64,000 nt of DNA from assembly GCF_900104815.1 (NCBI RefSeq), contig NZ_FNTD01000004.1, forward strand, positions 4,108,501-4,172,500, written 5' to 3'. The position numbers were made by a program, and so were the translations under genes. Below, in pieces: positions 8,632 through 16,425 of this stretch (positions are counted from its first letter, which is position 1; every line of letters begins with the position of its first letter). A model generated the notes under the pieces. It saw only the letters and a list, made by a program, of their open reading frames with translations, was not told where the DNA came from and searched no databases. Source of the stretch: Streptomyces misionensis. GTDB taxonomy: Bacteria; Actinomycetota; Actinomycetes; Streptomycetales; Streptomycetaceae.

Positions 8632-10554
8632 TCAGCCGATCTGCGCGTTCTTGGAGACGGTCACTTCGTCGATGTCGGAGGTGCGTACGGTGACGGCGAC
8701 CTTCCAGTCGCCGGCCATCGGGATCTGCACCGAGTCCGCGGACCAGTGACCGGTGGTGATGTGCTCGGCGGTCACGGCGAGCGGGCCGATCTTCTTCGCC
8801 TCCAGGGTGAGGGCGACCTTCACCTCGGGGACGTCGAAGGGGCGGCCGTCGGGCTTGCGGACGAAGAGGTGCAGCTGGTTGGTGCCCGCGCGGGCGGGGT
8901 CGAGGTCGAGGGAGACCACGCCCTTGCCGTCGGCGCCGCCCGTGTCGAAGGGCAGGGTCAGGGAGCCGTTCGGGGCCGTCGTGGCGGTGCCGGCCGAGGT
9001 GGCGGCCCTGGCCTCCTGCTCGGTGCGGCCGGACTCGGTCTGCGTCAGCGCGGTGGTGACGGCGAGCAGGACGACGGCGACGGCGGCCTCGGCGAGCACC
9101 GAGCGGCGCAGCCCGTGGCGTCCCGTGTCCCCGTCGCGCAGCCGCTTGCGCCGGGCGGTGTCCATCGCGGCCCGCTGCCGGGCGAGCTGGGCGGCGCGCC
9201 GGGCGTCGCCGGGGTCCGCCGGGTGGTCCTCCGCCACGTTCGCGTCCTGTCCGGCGGCCGTCGAGGCGGCGACGCTCTCCTTCTCGGTCTCCGCCTCCTC
9301 GGCCGCCGCGCCGCCCGCGGCCCGGTCGGTGAGCCGTCCGGTCCAGCGCCGGGACGCCGAGGCGATGCCGACCATGAGCGCCACCAGGGCGATCTTGGCC
9401 AGCAGCAGCTGACCGTAGCGGGTGCCGGTGAAGGCGGACCAGGAGCCGAGCTGGCGCCAGGACTGGTAGACGCCGGTGACGACGAGGACGAGGACGGAGC
9501 CGAAGGCCAGCCGGGAGAAGCGCCGCACGGCCGCGGCCTCGACCGGCATCCCGGCGGGCGCCCGGTACAGGGCGACCAGGAGCGCGGTGAGCCCGCCCAG
9601 CCAGGCGGCGACGGCGAGCAGGTGGACGACGTCGACCGGCATGGCGATGCCCGGCTGGAGCCCCACCGAGGCGTGCTCGGACACCGCCCAGCTGGTCGCG
9701 AGTCCGGCCGCCACGACCACGCCCCCGATCCCCAGCCCGAAGGTCAGGTCCCGCTTCTCCGCGCCCTCCTCGCGCCGCTGGTAGGAGCCGAAGAGCACGG
9801 CGATGAACAGCGCGGCGGCGGCGAGCAGGAGCAGCCGGGAGACCAGCGCGGCGCCCGGCTTGGTCTGGAGCACCTGGCCGAGCAGTCCGAGATCGAAGAC
9901 GTCGGCGAGCTTGCCGGTGGTGGTGTAGGAGCCGCGCAGCAGCAGCAGCCACAGGGTGGCCGCGGTCAGCGCCAGCCAGCCGCCGACCACCAGCCGTTGC
10001 AGGGCCCGAACGCCCGCGCCGCGCCGCCAGCAGACCAGTACGAAGGCGGTACCGCCCGCGAGCACGATGAAGCCGGCGTACGACACGTACCGCCCGAAGG
10101 CGTAGAGGCCGCCGACGATCCCGCCGCCCACGGCCGTCGCGGCGTCGGGGACCACGGTCTTCGAGGGTGCCCCGACGGAGAAGGTGTAGGCGCCGGCCAC
10201 GGGGTGGCTGTCGGCGGAGACGACCTGGTAGGTGACCGTGTAGGTGCCCTGGCCCAGGCCGCTTTCGAGGTTCACGGCGTAGGTCGTGCCGCGCACGTTG
10301 GCGGGCGCGCCGGTCTGCACCGGTCTGCCCTTGGGGTCGAGGACCCGCAGGGAGCCCTCGTTCATCGCCACCTTCTCGGAGAAGGTGAGCGACACCCGGG
10401 CGGGCGGCTGTGCGACCACCACCCCCTGCGCGGGGTCGCTGCCGGTCAGCGCCGCGTGCGCGGAGGCCGGGCCGGCCCCCGCGAGCAGCGTGCCGGTGAC
10501 GGCGAGGAGCAGCAGCAACAGGTTCCGCAGTCGGGGGGTGATGGTCCGGGTCAC
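8632..10554 (-). CDS. CopC-CopD fusion copper resistance protein
   Basis: A 640-residue fusion. Residues 1-33 form a Sec signal ending in ASA. The mature protein then starts HAALTGSDPA, where the N-terminal histidine belongs to the CopC copper site, and SADSHPVAGAYTF carries the second ligand region. About eight transmembrane helices (150-400) form the CopD domain. A long charged cytoplasmic loop (410-470), another helix and a C-terminal extracytoplasmic beta domain (about 530-640, YtkA-like) follow. It probably moves or stores copper at the membrane. It sits between the PCuAC gene (13 bp) and dtpA. Confidence 0.9.
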   Translation of the reverse strand: MTRTITPRLRNLLLLLLAVTGTLLAGAGPASAHAALTGSDPAQGVVVAQPPARVSLTFSEKVAMNEGSLRVLDPKGRPVQTGAPANVRGTTYAVNLESGLGQGTYTVTYQVVSADSHPVAGAYTFSVGAPSKTVVPDAATAVGGGIVGGLYAFGRYVSYAGFIVLAGGTAFVLVCWRRGAGVRALQRLVVGGWLALTAATLWLLLLRGSYTTTGKLADVFDLGLLGQVLQTKPGAALVSRLLLLAAAALFIAVLFGSYQRREEGAEKRDLTFGLGIGGVVVAAGLATSWAVSEHASVGLQPGIAMPVDVVHLLAVAAWLGGLTALLVALYRAPAGMPVEAAAVRRFSRLAFGSVLVLVVTGVYQSWRQLGSWSAFTGTRYGQLLLAKIALVALMVGIASASRRWTGRLTDRAAGGAAAEEAETEKESVAASTAAGQDANVAEDHPADPGDARRAAQLARQRAAMDTARRKRLRDGDTGRHGLRRSVLAEAAVAVVLLAVTTALTQTESGRTEQEARAATSAGTATTAPNGSLTLPFDTGGADGKGVVSLDLDPARAGTNQLHLFVRKPDGRPFDVPEVKVALTLEAKKIGPLAVTAEHITTGHWSADSVQIPMAGDWKVAVTVRTSDIDEVTVSKNAQIG

Positions 10555-10567
10555 GGTGTCCCTTCCC

Positions 10568-11029
10568 TCAGTGGCCGGTCGACGGGTGGTACGTGGCGGA
10601 CTCCACCGGCATCCGGACCGTGAGCGGCGCGGACGTGGCGAAGGTGAGCTTCAGGGTGACCGTCTGGCCCTGCTTCGGCTGGTGCCGGAGCTGCTCGAAC
10701 ATCAAGTGGTTGCCACCGCTCTTGAAGACGAGCCGGCCGTGGGCGGGTATGGGGAAGGAGGACTTCTCCCGCATCTCGCCGCCCACGGTGCTGTGCATGG
10801 TGATCCGACCGGCGGCGGCACTGGTCACCGAGGTCAGTTCGTCCTTCGCGGCGCCCTTGTTGGTGATCGTCAGGAAGCCGGCGGCCATGTCGGCGGAGAC
10901 CGGCTGCGGCATGTACGACCCGCTCACCGACAGCTCGGCCTTCGCCGGCGCCGGCTTCGAGCAGCCCACGAGGGTGAGCGCGCCGGCGAGCGCGGCGGCC
11001 GTGGCGAGCACCGCGGGGCGACGGCTCAC
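10568..11029 (-). CDS. PCuAC-type periplasmic copper chaperone lipoprotein
   Basis: A 153-residue lipoprotein with lipobox LVGC near residue 20. The PCuAC copper-binding pattern is present: M-H in GRITMHS, M in GGEMREK, then H and M in GGNHLMFEQL. The family delivers Cu(I) to cytochrome oxidase and other cuproproteins. The GTG start overlaps the stop of the sco gene by four bases (GTGA), so production is coupled. The S. lividans orthologue is known as ECuC and works with Sco in copper trafficking linked to morphology (established knowledge; orthology inferred from operon order). Confidence 0.9.
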   Translation of the reverse strand: MSRRPAVLATAAALAGALTLVGCSKPAPAKAELSVSGSYMPQPVSADMAAGFLTITNKGAAKDELTSVTSAAAGRITMHSTVGGEMREKSSFPIPAHGRLVFKSGGNHLMFEQLRHQPKQGQTVTLKLTFATSAPLTVRMPVESATYHPSTGH

Positions 11030-11685
11030 GGCTTGGCCCCCTCGACGAGCTTGGGCAGGTCCTTGATGTAGTCGTCGACCGTGGCTTCCTCGCCGATGAG
11101 CACGTAACCGCCGTTCGTCTTCGGCGAGAAGGCGACGACCTGGGTGCCGTGCACGGAGACGAGCTTGCCGTTCTTGTCCTTCGTCGTCGGCTCCACCGAG
11201 ATGCCGACGGAGCGGGCGCCCGCCTGGACGGTCTTGAAGTCGCCGGTCAGGCCGATGAACCGGGGGTCGATGCCCTTGAGCCAGCTGCCGAGCGCGGCCG
11301 GCGTGTCCCGGCCGGGGTCGGTGGTGACGAAGACGACCCGCAGGTCGTCGCGCTGGGCCGGGGTCAGCGACTTCTGGGCGGCGACGGCGATGTTGCTCAT
11401 CGTCGTCGGGCAGATGTCGGGGCAGTGCGTGTAGCCGAAGTAGAGCAGGGTCGGGTGGCCCTGGGTCTCCTTGCGGAGGTCGTACTTCTTGCCGTGGGTG
11501 TCGGTGAGCACCAGGCCGGGCTTGTCCCAGGGCTGGTCGAGGACGGTGGCGGGGCCGCTCTGGCCGGACTCCTGGGAGACCGCGGCGACCGGCGACCGGC
11601 CGTCGGAGTCCTGGCTGCCGCAGGCGGAGAGGGTCAGGGTGGCGGCGGCGAGCAGTGCGGCCGCGGCGAACGTCTTCTTGCGCAT
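11026..11685 (-). CDS. sco: SCO1/SenC copper chaperone lipoprotein
   Basis: A 219-residue thioredoxin-fold protein anchored as a lipoprotein (LSACG lipobox at about residue 20). Copper ligands are the CxxxC in THCPDICPTTM and the histidine in VSVHGTQVVAF. The ATG at 11685 is chosen because it starts the signal peptide MRKKTFAAAALL; an upstream extension in the same frame has no signal logic. The family inserts copper into the CuA site of cytochrome oxidase, and in S. lividans Sco supplies copper for development. It lies 102 bp after ycnI and is coupled to the PCuAC gene. Confidence 0.93.
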   Translation of the reverse strand: MRKKTFAAAALLAAATLTLSACGSQDSDGRSPVAAVSQESGQSGPATVLDQPWDKPGLVLTDTHGKKYDLRKETQGHPTLLYFGYTHCPDICPTTMSNIAVAAQKSLTPAQRDDLRVVFVTTDPGRDTPAALGSWLKGIDPRFIGLTGDFKTVQAGARSVGISVEPTTKDKNGKLVSVHGTQVVAFSPKTNGGYVLIGEEATVDDYIKDLPKLVEGAKP

Positions 11686-11787
11686 AGAAAAATGTCCCAG
11701 ATGTGAGATCTCCGGCGCGCACCGGGGTCGTGCGGGGGCTTGCGAGAAGCCTGGCACGGCCCCGGCGCGCGCTGCGGAACGGTGGGC

Positions 11788-12531
11788 TCAGGCGGTGCGG
11801 CGGCGTCCGGCGAAGACGCCGTAGGCCACGCCCGCGGCGCCGACGACGATGCCGGCCACGCCGAGCACCCGGGCGGTGGTGTCACTGCCGCCGCCGGAGC
11901 CGGTGGCGGCGGTGCCGTCGGTCTTGTCGGCGGCGGCGCTCGCCGTGCCGTGCTCGCCGGCCGGGGCGGTCAGCTGGAGCACCGGGGCGGGGTTCTGCGG
12001 CTCGTCCTGGCCGGGCCGCGGTACCTCGATCCAGCGCACGACCTGCTTGTCGGAGTACGTCTGGAGCGCCTTGAACACCAGCTGGTCGGTGTTGTCGGGC
12101 AGGGCGCCGACGGAGAGCGGGAACTTCTGGAAGTAGCCGGGCTCGATGCCCTTGCCGTCGGCGGTCCAGGTGACCTTGGTGACGGCCTGGTCGATCGTCT
12201 CGCCGTGCACGGTCAGCGGCTTGGCCAGCTTGGCCTTGGTGACCTGGACGTGCCAGCCCGGCACCGGCTCGGCCATCACGGAGGCCAGCGGGTGGTCGGC
12301 CGGGAGACTGACCTCGACCTTGGTGGTCGAGGCGTCGTCCCGCTCGTTGGGGACCTTGAAGTCGACGACCGCGTAGCCGCCCTTGGCCGCGGCGCCCTCG
12401 GGCTGCACGGTCACGTGCGCGAAGGCGGGTGCGGACAGGGCGAGCACGGCGGTGCCGGCGACGGCGGCACCCGCGGCGAGCCGGGCGGCGGTACGACGGG
12501 TCGCGAGGGACGCGATGGGGAAAGCCTGCAT
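11788..12531 (-). CDS. YcnI-like copper-binding envelope protein
   Basis: A 247-residue protein with a Sec signal (residues 1-38, ending AFA) so that the mature chain starts HVTVQPEGA. This terminal histidine forms the mono-histidine brace copper site of the YcnI family. The beta-sandwich domain runs to about residue 175. An Ala/Gly/Thr-rich stalk and a single C-terminal helix (VLGVAGIVVGAAGVAYGVF) with RRR anchor it in the membrane. YcnI proteins usually neighbour copC/copD genes, as here, and are thought to be copper chaperones. It is the second gene of the copper operon, or the first if the upstream membrane protein has its own transcript. Confidence 0.9.
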   Translation of the reverse strand: MQAFPIASLATRRTAARLAAGAAVAGTAVLALSAPAFAHVTVQPEGAAAKGGYAVVDFKVPNERDDASTTKVEVSLPADHPLASVMAEPVPGWHVQVTKAKLAKPLTVHGETIDQAVTKVTWTADGKGIEPGYFQKFPLSVGALPDNTDQLVFKALQTYSDKQVVRWIEVPRPGQDEPQNPAPVLQLTAPAGEHGTASAAADKTDGTAATGSGGGSDTTARVLGVAGIVVGAAGVAYGVFAGRRRTA

Positions 12532-12658
12532 GGCAGGAGCGCTCCATGGTGAGAGTTCCGGTGAGGAGAAACGGCGCGCGAGCGCGCGCGGACCGCGCGA
12601 CGGCGGCCGCCTCCTCGGTTCCCGGAGCTGTCCCGGGGCATGGGGCGGGCGCGTCGCG

Positions 12659-13504
12659 TCAGGCGGCGAGTCGCAGGTCGGCGGCGGGCGGGCCGCGCCG
12701 GATCACCGTGTGCTGGAGCGCGAGGGTGTGCGGGGCGGGCGGTTCGTCCCGGTCGCCGCGCCGGCCGCGCGGCCAGGGCTCGGCGGCGGGCAGCAGCCCG
12801 GCGCACAGGGCGTGCGCCAGCGCGAGCGCCGCGCGCAGGGAACGGACGAGGGCCGTCTCGGCGACTCCGTGCGCCGACAGTTCGAGCAGCCGCCCCACGG
12901 CCAGGTCGCCGCGGCGCAGCAGCCAGCCGACGGCGACGGCCGCGAGGACGTGCCCGAGCAGCATCGGCAGCGAGGGCAGCAGGCCCCCGAGGGCGCCGGT
13001 GGCCTCGGCCGGGTGCGGCGCGGGCGGAGCGGCCGGGGTGCCCACGGGCCGGCCCGAGCGGTCGATGAGTCGGGCGGCGAGCAGCAGGTGGAAGGAGTGG
13101 CCCGGGGTGAGCGCCGAGGCGTTCGCCCCGCACAGCAGCCGTGAGGCCTGCTCCACCAGCGCGGTGTCGGTGAGCGTTCCCGCCGGAGCGGACCGCCCGG
13201 CCGGCGCCCCCGCCATGACCATGGCCCCGTGCTGGCCCAGACCGAACAGCGCGTGCAGCGCGGTCTGGCCGAGCGCCAGGAGCGCGGCGGTGCCCGGCAG
13301 CGAGCGGGTCCGCCCGGTCAGCGGGGCCACCAGCAGCAGACAGCCGAGGAAGCCCACACCGAGGGTCCACGGCGGCACGCTCGCGCAGGAGGCCAGCGCG
13401 TGCCCGGCCGCGGCCAGCACGACGCAGACCGCGGCGAAGACCGCGGCCCGCGGCATCCGGAGCCCGGCTCCGGGACGCGCCGTGCGCGCGTGGGGGGCAG
13501 ACAT
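12659..13504 (-). CDS. integral membrane protein of unknown function at the head of the copper operon
   Basis: A 281-residue protein with about five hydrophobic segments (residues 15-38, 42-58, 68-90, 170-195, 222-245) and a basic C-terminal tail. Histidines lie within or beside the helices (GHALASC, LHALFGLGQHGAM, GHSFHLLL), which might bind metal. The ATG at 13504 starts just before the first helix; an ATG 30 codons upstream is possible but adds only a polar stretch. It lies 127 bp upstream of ycnI on the same strand, hence the suggestion that it belongs to the copper operon. I recognise no named family. Confidence 0.6.
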   Translation of the reverse strand: MSAPHARTARPGAGLRMPRAAVFAAVCVVLAAAGHALASCASVPPWTLGVGFLGCLLLVAPLTGRTRSLPGTAALLALGQTALHALFGLGQHGAMVMAGAPAGRSAPAGTLTDTALVEQASRLLCGANASALTPGHSFHLLLAARLIDRSGRPVGTPAAPPAPHPAEATGALGGLLPSLPMLLGHVLAAVAVGWLLRRGDLAVGRLLELSAHGVAETALVRSLRAALALAHALCAGLLPAAEPWPRGRRGDRDEPPAPHTLALQHTVIRRGPPAADLRLAA

Positions 13505-13715
13505 GGCGGGCACATCATCCCACTGCGCTCCCGGCCGTCCTACGCCAGGGCCGGGAGATTCGTCCGACGGCCGCCGATCGGGTACGTCCCTCATACACCG
13601 TTTCCTCCCGGGGCGCGTCGGCTGTATGGGCGCAGTCACGTAGACCGTGCGCTTATGGCCGTGCACGGGCGGCAATACGTAACGGTATGTCGAGCCGCGG
13701 CCGGGAGGCTGGAGC

Positions 13716-14153
13716 ATGAGCATCTGGTGGTCACTCCATCTGCGGCGGGAGGCGGCGAGCGTGCCGCTCGCACGGCGGCTGCTGCTCGGCAGCATGGAGA
13801 CGGCCGGGGTGGACCCGGAGATCTCCTACGACCTGGCCGTCGCCCTCGGGGAGGCCTGCGCGAACGCCGTCGAGCACGGCGGGGCCGGCGGCACCCCGCA
13901 GGGGTACCGGGTGACCGCGTACCTCGACGGCGAGAGGTGCCGTATCGAGGTGGCCGACTCCGGGCCCGGCTTCGCGCACACCCGGGGATCGCTGCCCGCC
14001 CGCCCGGACGCCGAGCACGGCCGGGGCCTGTGCCTGATCCGGGAACTCGCCGACCACGTCCACATCGGCCCCGAGCCCGGCCGCCGCGGCACGGTGGTCA
14101 GCTTCGACAAGATCCTCAAGCGGTGCGACGACTCCCCGCTGCCGGCGGTGTAG
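13716..14153 (+). CDS. SpoIIAB/RsbW-like ATP-binding protein
   Basis: A 145-residue single-domain GHKL ATPase of the anti-sigma factor/serine kinase type. The N box is EACANAVEHG, the G1 box DSGPGF and the G2 box HGRGLCLI. Proteins of this kind bind SigB-family sigma factors or phosphorylate anti-sigma antagonists, and Streptomyces has dozens of them. No antagonist or sigma gene is adjacent, so the partner is unknown. The start is an ATG preceded by GGAGG with a short spacer of five bases (GGAGGCTGGAGC). The next gene, a GNAT enzyme, follows after 15 bp and is probably co-transcribed. Confidence 0.85.
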   Translation: MSIWWSLHLRREAASVPLARRLLLGSMETAGVDPEISYDLAVALGEACANAVEHGGAGGTPQGYRVTAYLDGERCRIEVADSGPGFAHTRGSLPARPDAEHGRGLCLIRELADHVHIGPEPGRRGTVVSFDKILKRCDDSPLPAV

Positions 14154-14168
14154 CGCCATAGTGGTGGG

Positions 14169-14732
14169 ATGCAGACCGACGACGGGGAACTGACGGCCGG
14201 GGTGAAACTCCGGCTGCTCACGGCCGGGGACGCGGAGGCGCTGGCGGCCGCGTACACCGCCAACCGCGCCCACCTGGCGCCATGGGATCCGGTGCGTCCG
14301 GAGGCCTTCTTCACCCCCGAGGGCCAGCGGCAGCGGATCCACGGGCTGCTGCGGCAGCACGCCGAGGACTCGTTGGTGCCCTGGGTGTTCGAGGAGGCGG
14401 ACGGGCGGATCGTCGGGGCCATCACCCTGACGGGGATCTCCCGGGGGCCCTTCTGCAGCGCGCACCTGGGCTACTGGGTCGCCGCCGACCGGCAGGGCCG
14501 GGGGCTGGCCGGCGCGGCCGTGGCGCGGGTGTGCGCGCTCGCCCGGGACGAGGTGGGGCTGCACCGCATCGAGGCGTCCACGCTGGTGGAGAACGCCGGA
14601 TCGCAGCGGGTGCTGGCGAAGTCCGGGTTCCAGGAGATCGGCACGGCCCCCGACTACCTGCACATCAACGGCCGGTGGCGCGACTGCCGGCTCTTCCAGC
14701 GGATCCTGCACGACAGGGATCCCGCGTTCTAG
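14169..14732 (+). CDS. GNAT family N-acetyltransferase (RimJ/RimL-like)
   Basis: A 187-residue acetyl-CoA-dependent acetyltransferase. The RimJ/RimL pattern is clear: an N-terminal strand LRLLTAGDAEAL, the central WVFEEADGRIVGAITL, the acetyl-CoA loop DRQGRGLAGAAV (about residues 105-116) and the C-terminal ENAGSQRVLAKSGF. The substrate may be a protein N-terminus or a small amine; nothing here decides. It sits 15 bp after the anti-sigma-like gene and ends at a strong hairpin terminator shared with the convergent pepP. Confidence 0.85.
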   Translation: MQTDDGELTAGVKLRLLTAGDAEALAAAYTANRAHLAPWDPVRPEAFFTPEGQRQRIHGLLRQHAEDSLVPWVFEEADGRIVGAITLTGISRGPFCSAHLGYWVAADRQGRGLAGAAVARVCALARDEVGLHRIEASTLVENAGSQRVLAKSGFQEIGTAPDYLHINGRWRDCRLFQRILHDRDPAF

Positions 14733-14745
14733 GGGGAAAGGCGAA

Positions 14746-14776
14746 ACGGCCGGGCACCTTCCCGGTGCCCGGCCGT
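14746..14776. terminator. bidirectional terminator between the GNAT gene and pepP
   Basis: A perfect 13-bp stem (ACGGCCGGGCACC paired with GGTGCCCGGCCGT) with a five-base loop lies between two convergent genes, 14 bp after the GNAT stop and 12 bp before the pepP stop. There is no long T run, as is usual for Streptomyces terminators. Confidence 0.85.
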
Positions 14777-14787
14777 CCCGGAGCGGA

Positions 14788-16248
14788 TCAGCCCTTCAGG
14801 GCGGCCATCCACGCCTCGACCTCGTCGGAGCGCCGCGGCAGACCGGCCGAGAGGTTCCGGTTGCCGGTCTCCGTCACCAGGATGTCGTCCTCGATCCGGA
14901 CGCCGATCCCCCGGTACTCCTCCGGCACGGTGAGGTCGTCGGCCTGGAAGTACAGACCCGGCTCGACGGTGAGCACCATGCCCGGCTCCAGCACGCCGTC
15001 CACGTACGTCTCGGTCCGCGCGGCGGCGCAGTCGTGGACGTCCATGCCGAGCATGTGCCCGGTGCCGTGCAGGGTCCAGCGGCGCTGCAGGCCCAGCTCC
15101 AGCACGCGCTCGACCGGGCCCTCGACCAGGCCCCACTCGACCAGCTTCTCGGCCAGCACCCGCTGCGCGGCGTCGTGGAAGTCGCGGTACTTGGCGCCCG
15201 GCTGCACCGCCGCGATGCCGGCCTCCTGGGCCTCGTACACGGCGTCGTAGATCTTCTTCTGGAGCTCGCTGTACGTGCCGTTGATCGGCAGGGTGCGCGT
15301 GACGTCGGCGGTGTAGAGGGTGTGCGTCTCCACGCCGGCGTCGAGCAGCAGCAGGTCGCCGGAGCGGACGGCGCCGTCGTTGCGGACCCAGTGCAGGGTG
15401 CAGGCGTGCGGGCCGGCGGCGCAGATGGAGCCGTAGCCGACGTCGTTGCCCTCGACGCGGGCGCGCAGGAAGAAGGTGCCCTCGATGTAGCGCTCGCTGG
15501 TGGCCTCGGCCTTGTCGAGGACCTTCACCACGTCCTCGAAGCCGCGCACCGTGGAGTCCACGGCCTTCTGCAGCTCGCCGATCTCGAACTCGTCCTTGAT
15601 CAGCCGCATCTCGGAGAGGAAGACGCGCAGTTCCTCGTCGCGCTCGGCGGTGACCTTGTCGGTCAGCGCCGCCTCGATGCCGGCGTCGTGGCCGCGCACG
15701 ACGCGCACCGGGCCGGTGGCCTCGCGCAGCGTGTCGGCCAGCTCGCGCACATCGGCGGCCGGGATGCCGTACAGCGCCTCCGACTCGGCCAGGGAGTGGC
15801 GGCGGCCGACCCACAGCTCGCCCTGGCCGTCGAGCCAGAACTCGCCGTTCTCGCGGTTGGAGCGCGGCAGCAGGTAGACCGTGGCCTCGTGGCCCTCGCC
15901 CTTGGGCTCCATGACCAGGACGCCGTCCTCGGTCTGGTTGCCGGTGAGGTACGCGTACTCGACCGACGAGCGGAAGGAGTACTCGGTGTCGTTCGAGCGG
16001 GTCTTCAGGTTGCCCGCGGGGACGACCAGGCGCTCGCCCGGGAAGCGCGCGGAGAGCGCGGCGCGGCGCCGGGCGGTCTCGGCGGCCTGCGGGATCGGCT
16101 GGAGATCGCGCAGTTCGGTGTCGGCCCAGCCGGACTGCATGTTCTCGGCAAGCTCGTCGGACACGCCCGGGTACAGGCCGTTCTTCCGCTGCTTGATGGG
16201 CTCTTCGGACTCGGTCTCCGGGGTCGCCGGGTTGAGCTCGTCGGCCAC
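14788..16248 (-). CDS. pepP: Xaa-Pro aminopeptidase (aminopeptidase P)
   Basis: A 486-residue M24-family metallopeptidase that removes the N-terminal residue before proline. The N-terminal creatinase-like domain spans about residues 50-210. The catalytic pita-bread fold follows, with metal ligands in LLLDAGVETHTLYTADVTR (two Asp), LHGTGHMLGMDVHD (His), TVEPGLYF (Glu) and IEDDILVTETG (Glu). The GTG at 16248 is preferred because GAGGAGG lies five bases upstream; longer frames read through non-coding sequence. It is a single gene with its own promoter region of about 180 bp, shared with no other gene. Confidence 0.93.
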   Translation of the reverse strand: MADELNPATPETESEEPIKQRKNGLYPGVSDELAENMQSGWADTELRDLQPIPQAAETARRRAALSARFPGERLVVPAGNLKTRSNDTEYSFRSSVEYAYLTGNQTEDGVLVMEPKGEGHEATVYLLPRSNRENGEFWLDGQGELWVGRRHSLAESEALYGIPAADVRELADTLREATGPVRVVRGHDAGIEAALTDKVTAERDEELRVFLSEMRLIKDEFEIGELQKAVDSTVRGFEDVVKVLDKAEATSERYIEGTFFLRARVEGNDVGYGSICAAGPHACTLHWVRNDGAVRSGDLLLLDAGVETHTLYTADVTRTLPINGTYSELQKKIYDAVYEAQEAGIAAVQPGAKYRDFHDAAQRVLAEKLVEWGLVEGPVERVLELGLQRRWTLHGTGHMLGMDVHDCAAARTETYVDGVLEPGMVLTVEPGLYFQADDLTVPEEYRGIGVRIEDDILVTETGNRNLSAGLPRRSDEVEAWMAALKG

Positions 16249-16425
16249 GTGATCCTCCTCGGTACGGCGTGTGATCTTCCCCCGGCGGCCCCCGGCGCTC
16301 GCCATGGTGGGCCACGGCGTCGGGGTGGGGGACCCCCACCATCGTACGGTCGTACCGGCAGGGGAACGGGGCGGATGACCTGATATGCCTGGTCGCACCC
16401 TGCCGGGGACGGGATCGGGGCCCGC

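Noticed and set aside
8632-10623. Very long open frames on both strands over copCD
   Set aside because: High third-position GC opens shadow frames; codon bias and the CopC/CopD motifs fit only the minus-strand gene given.
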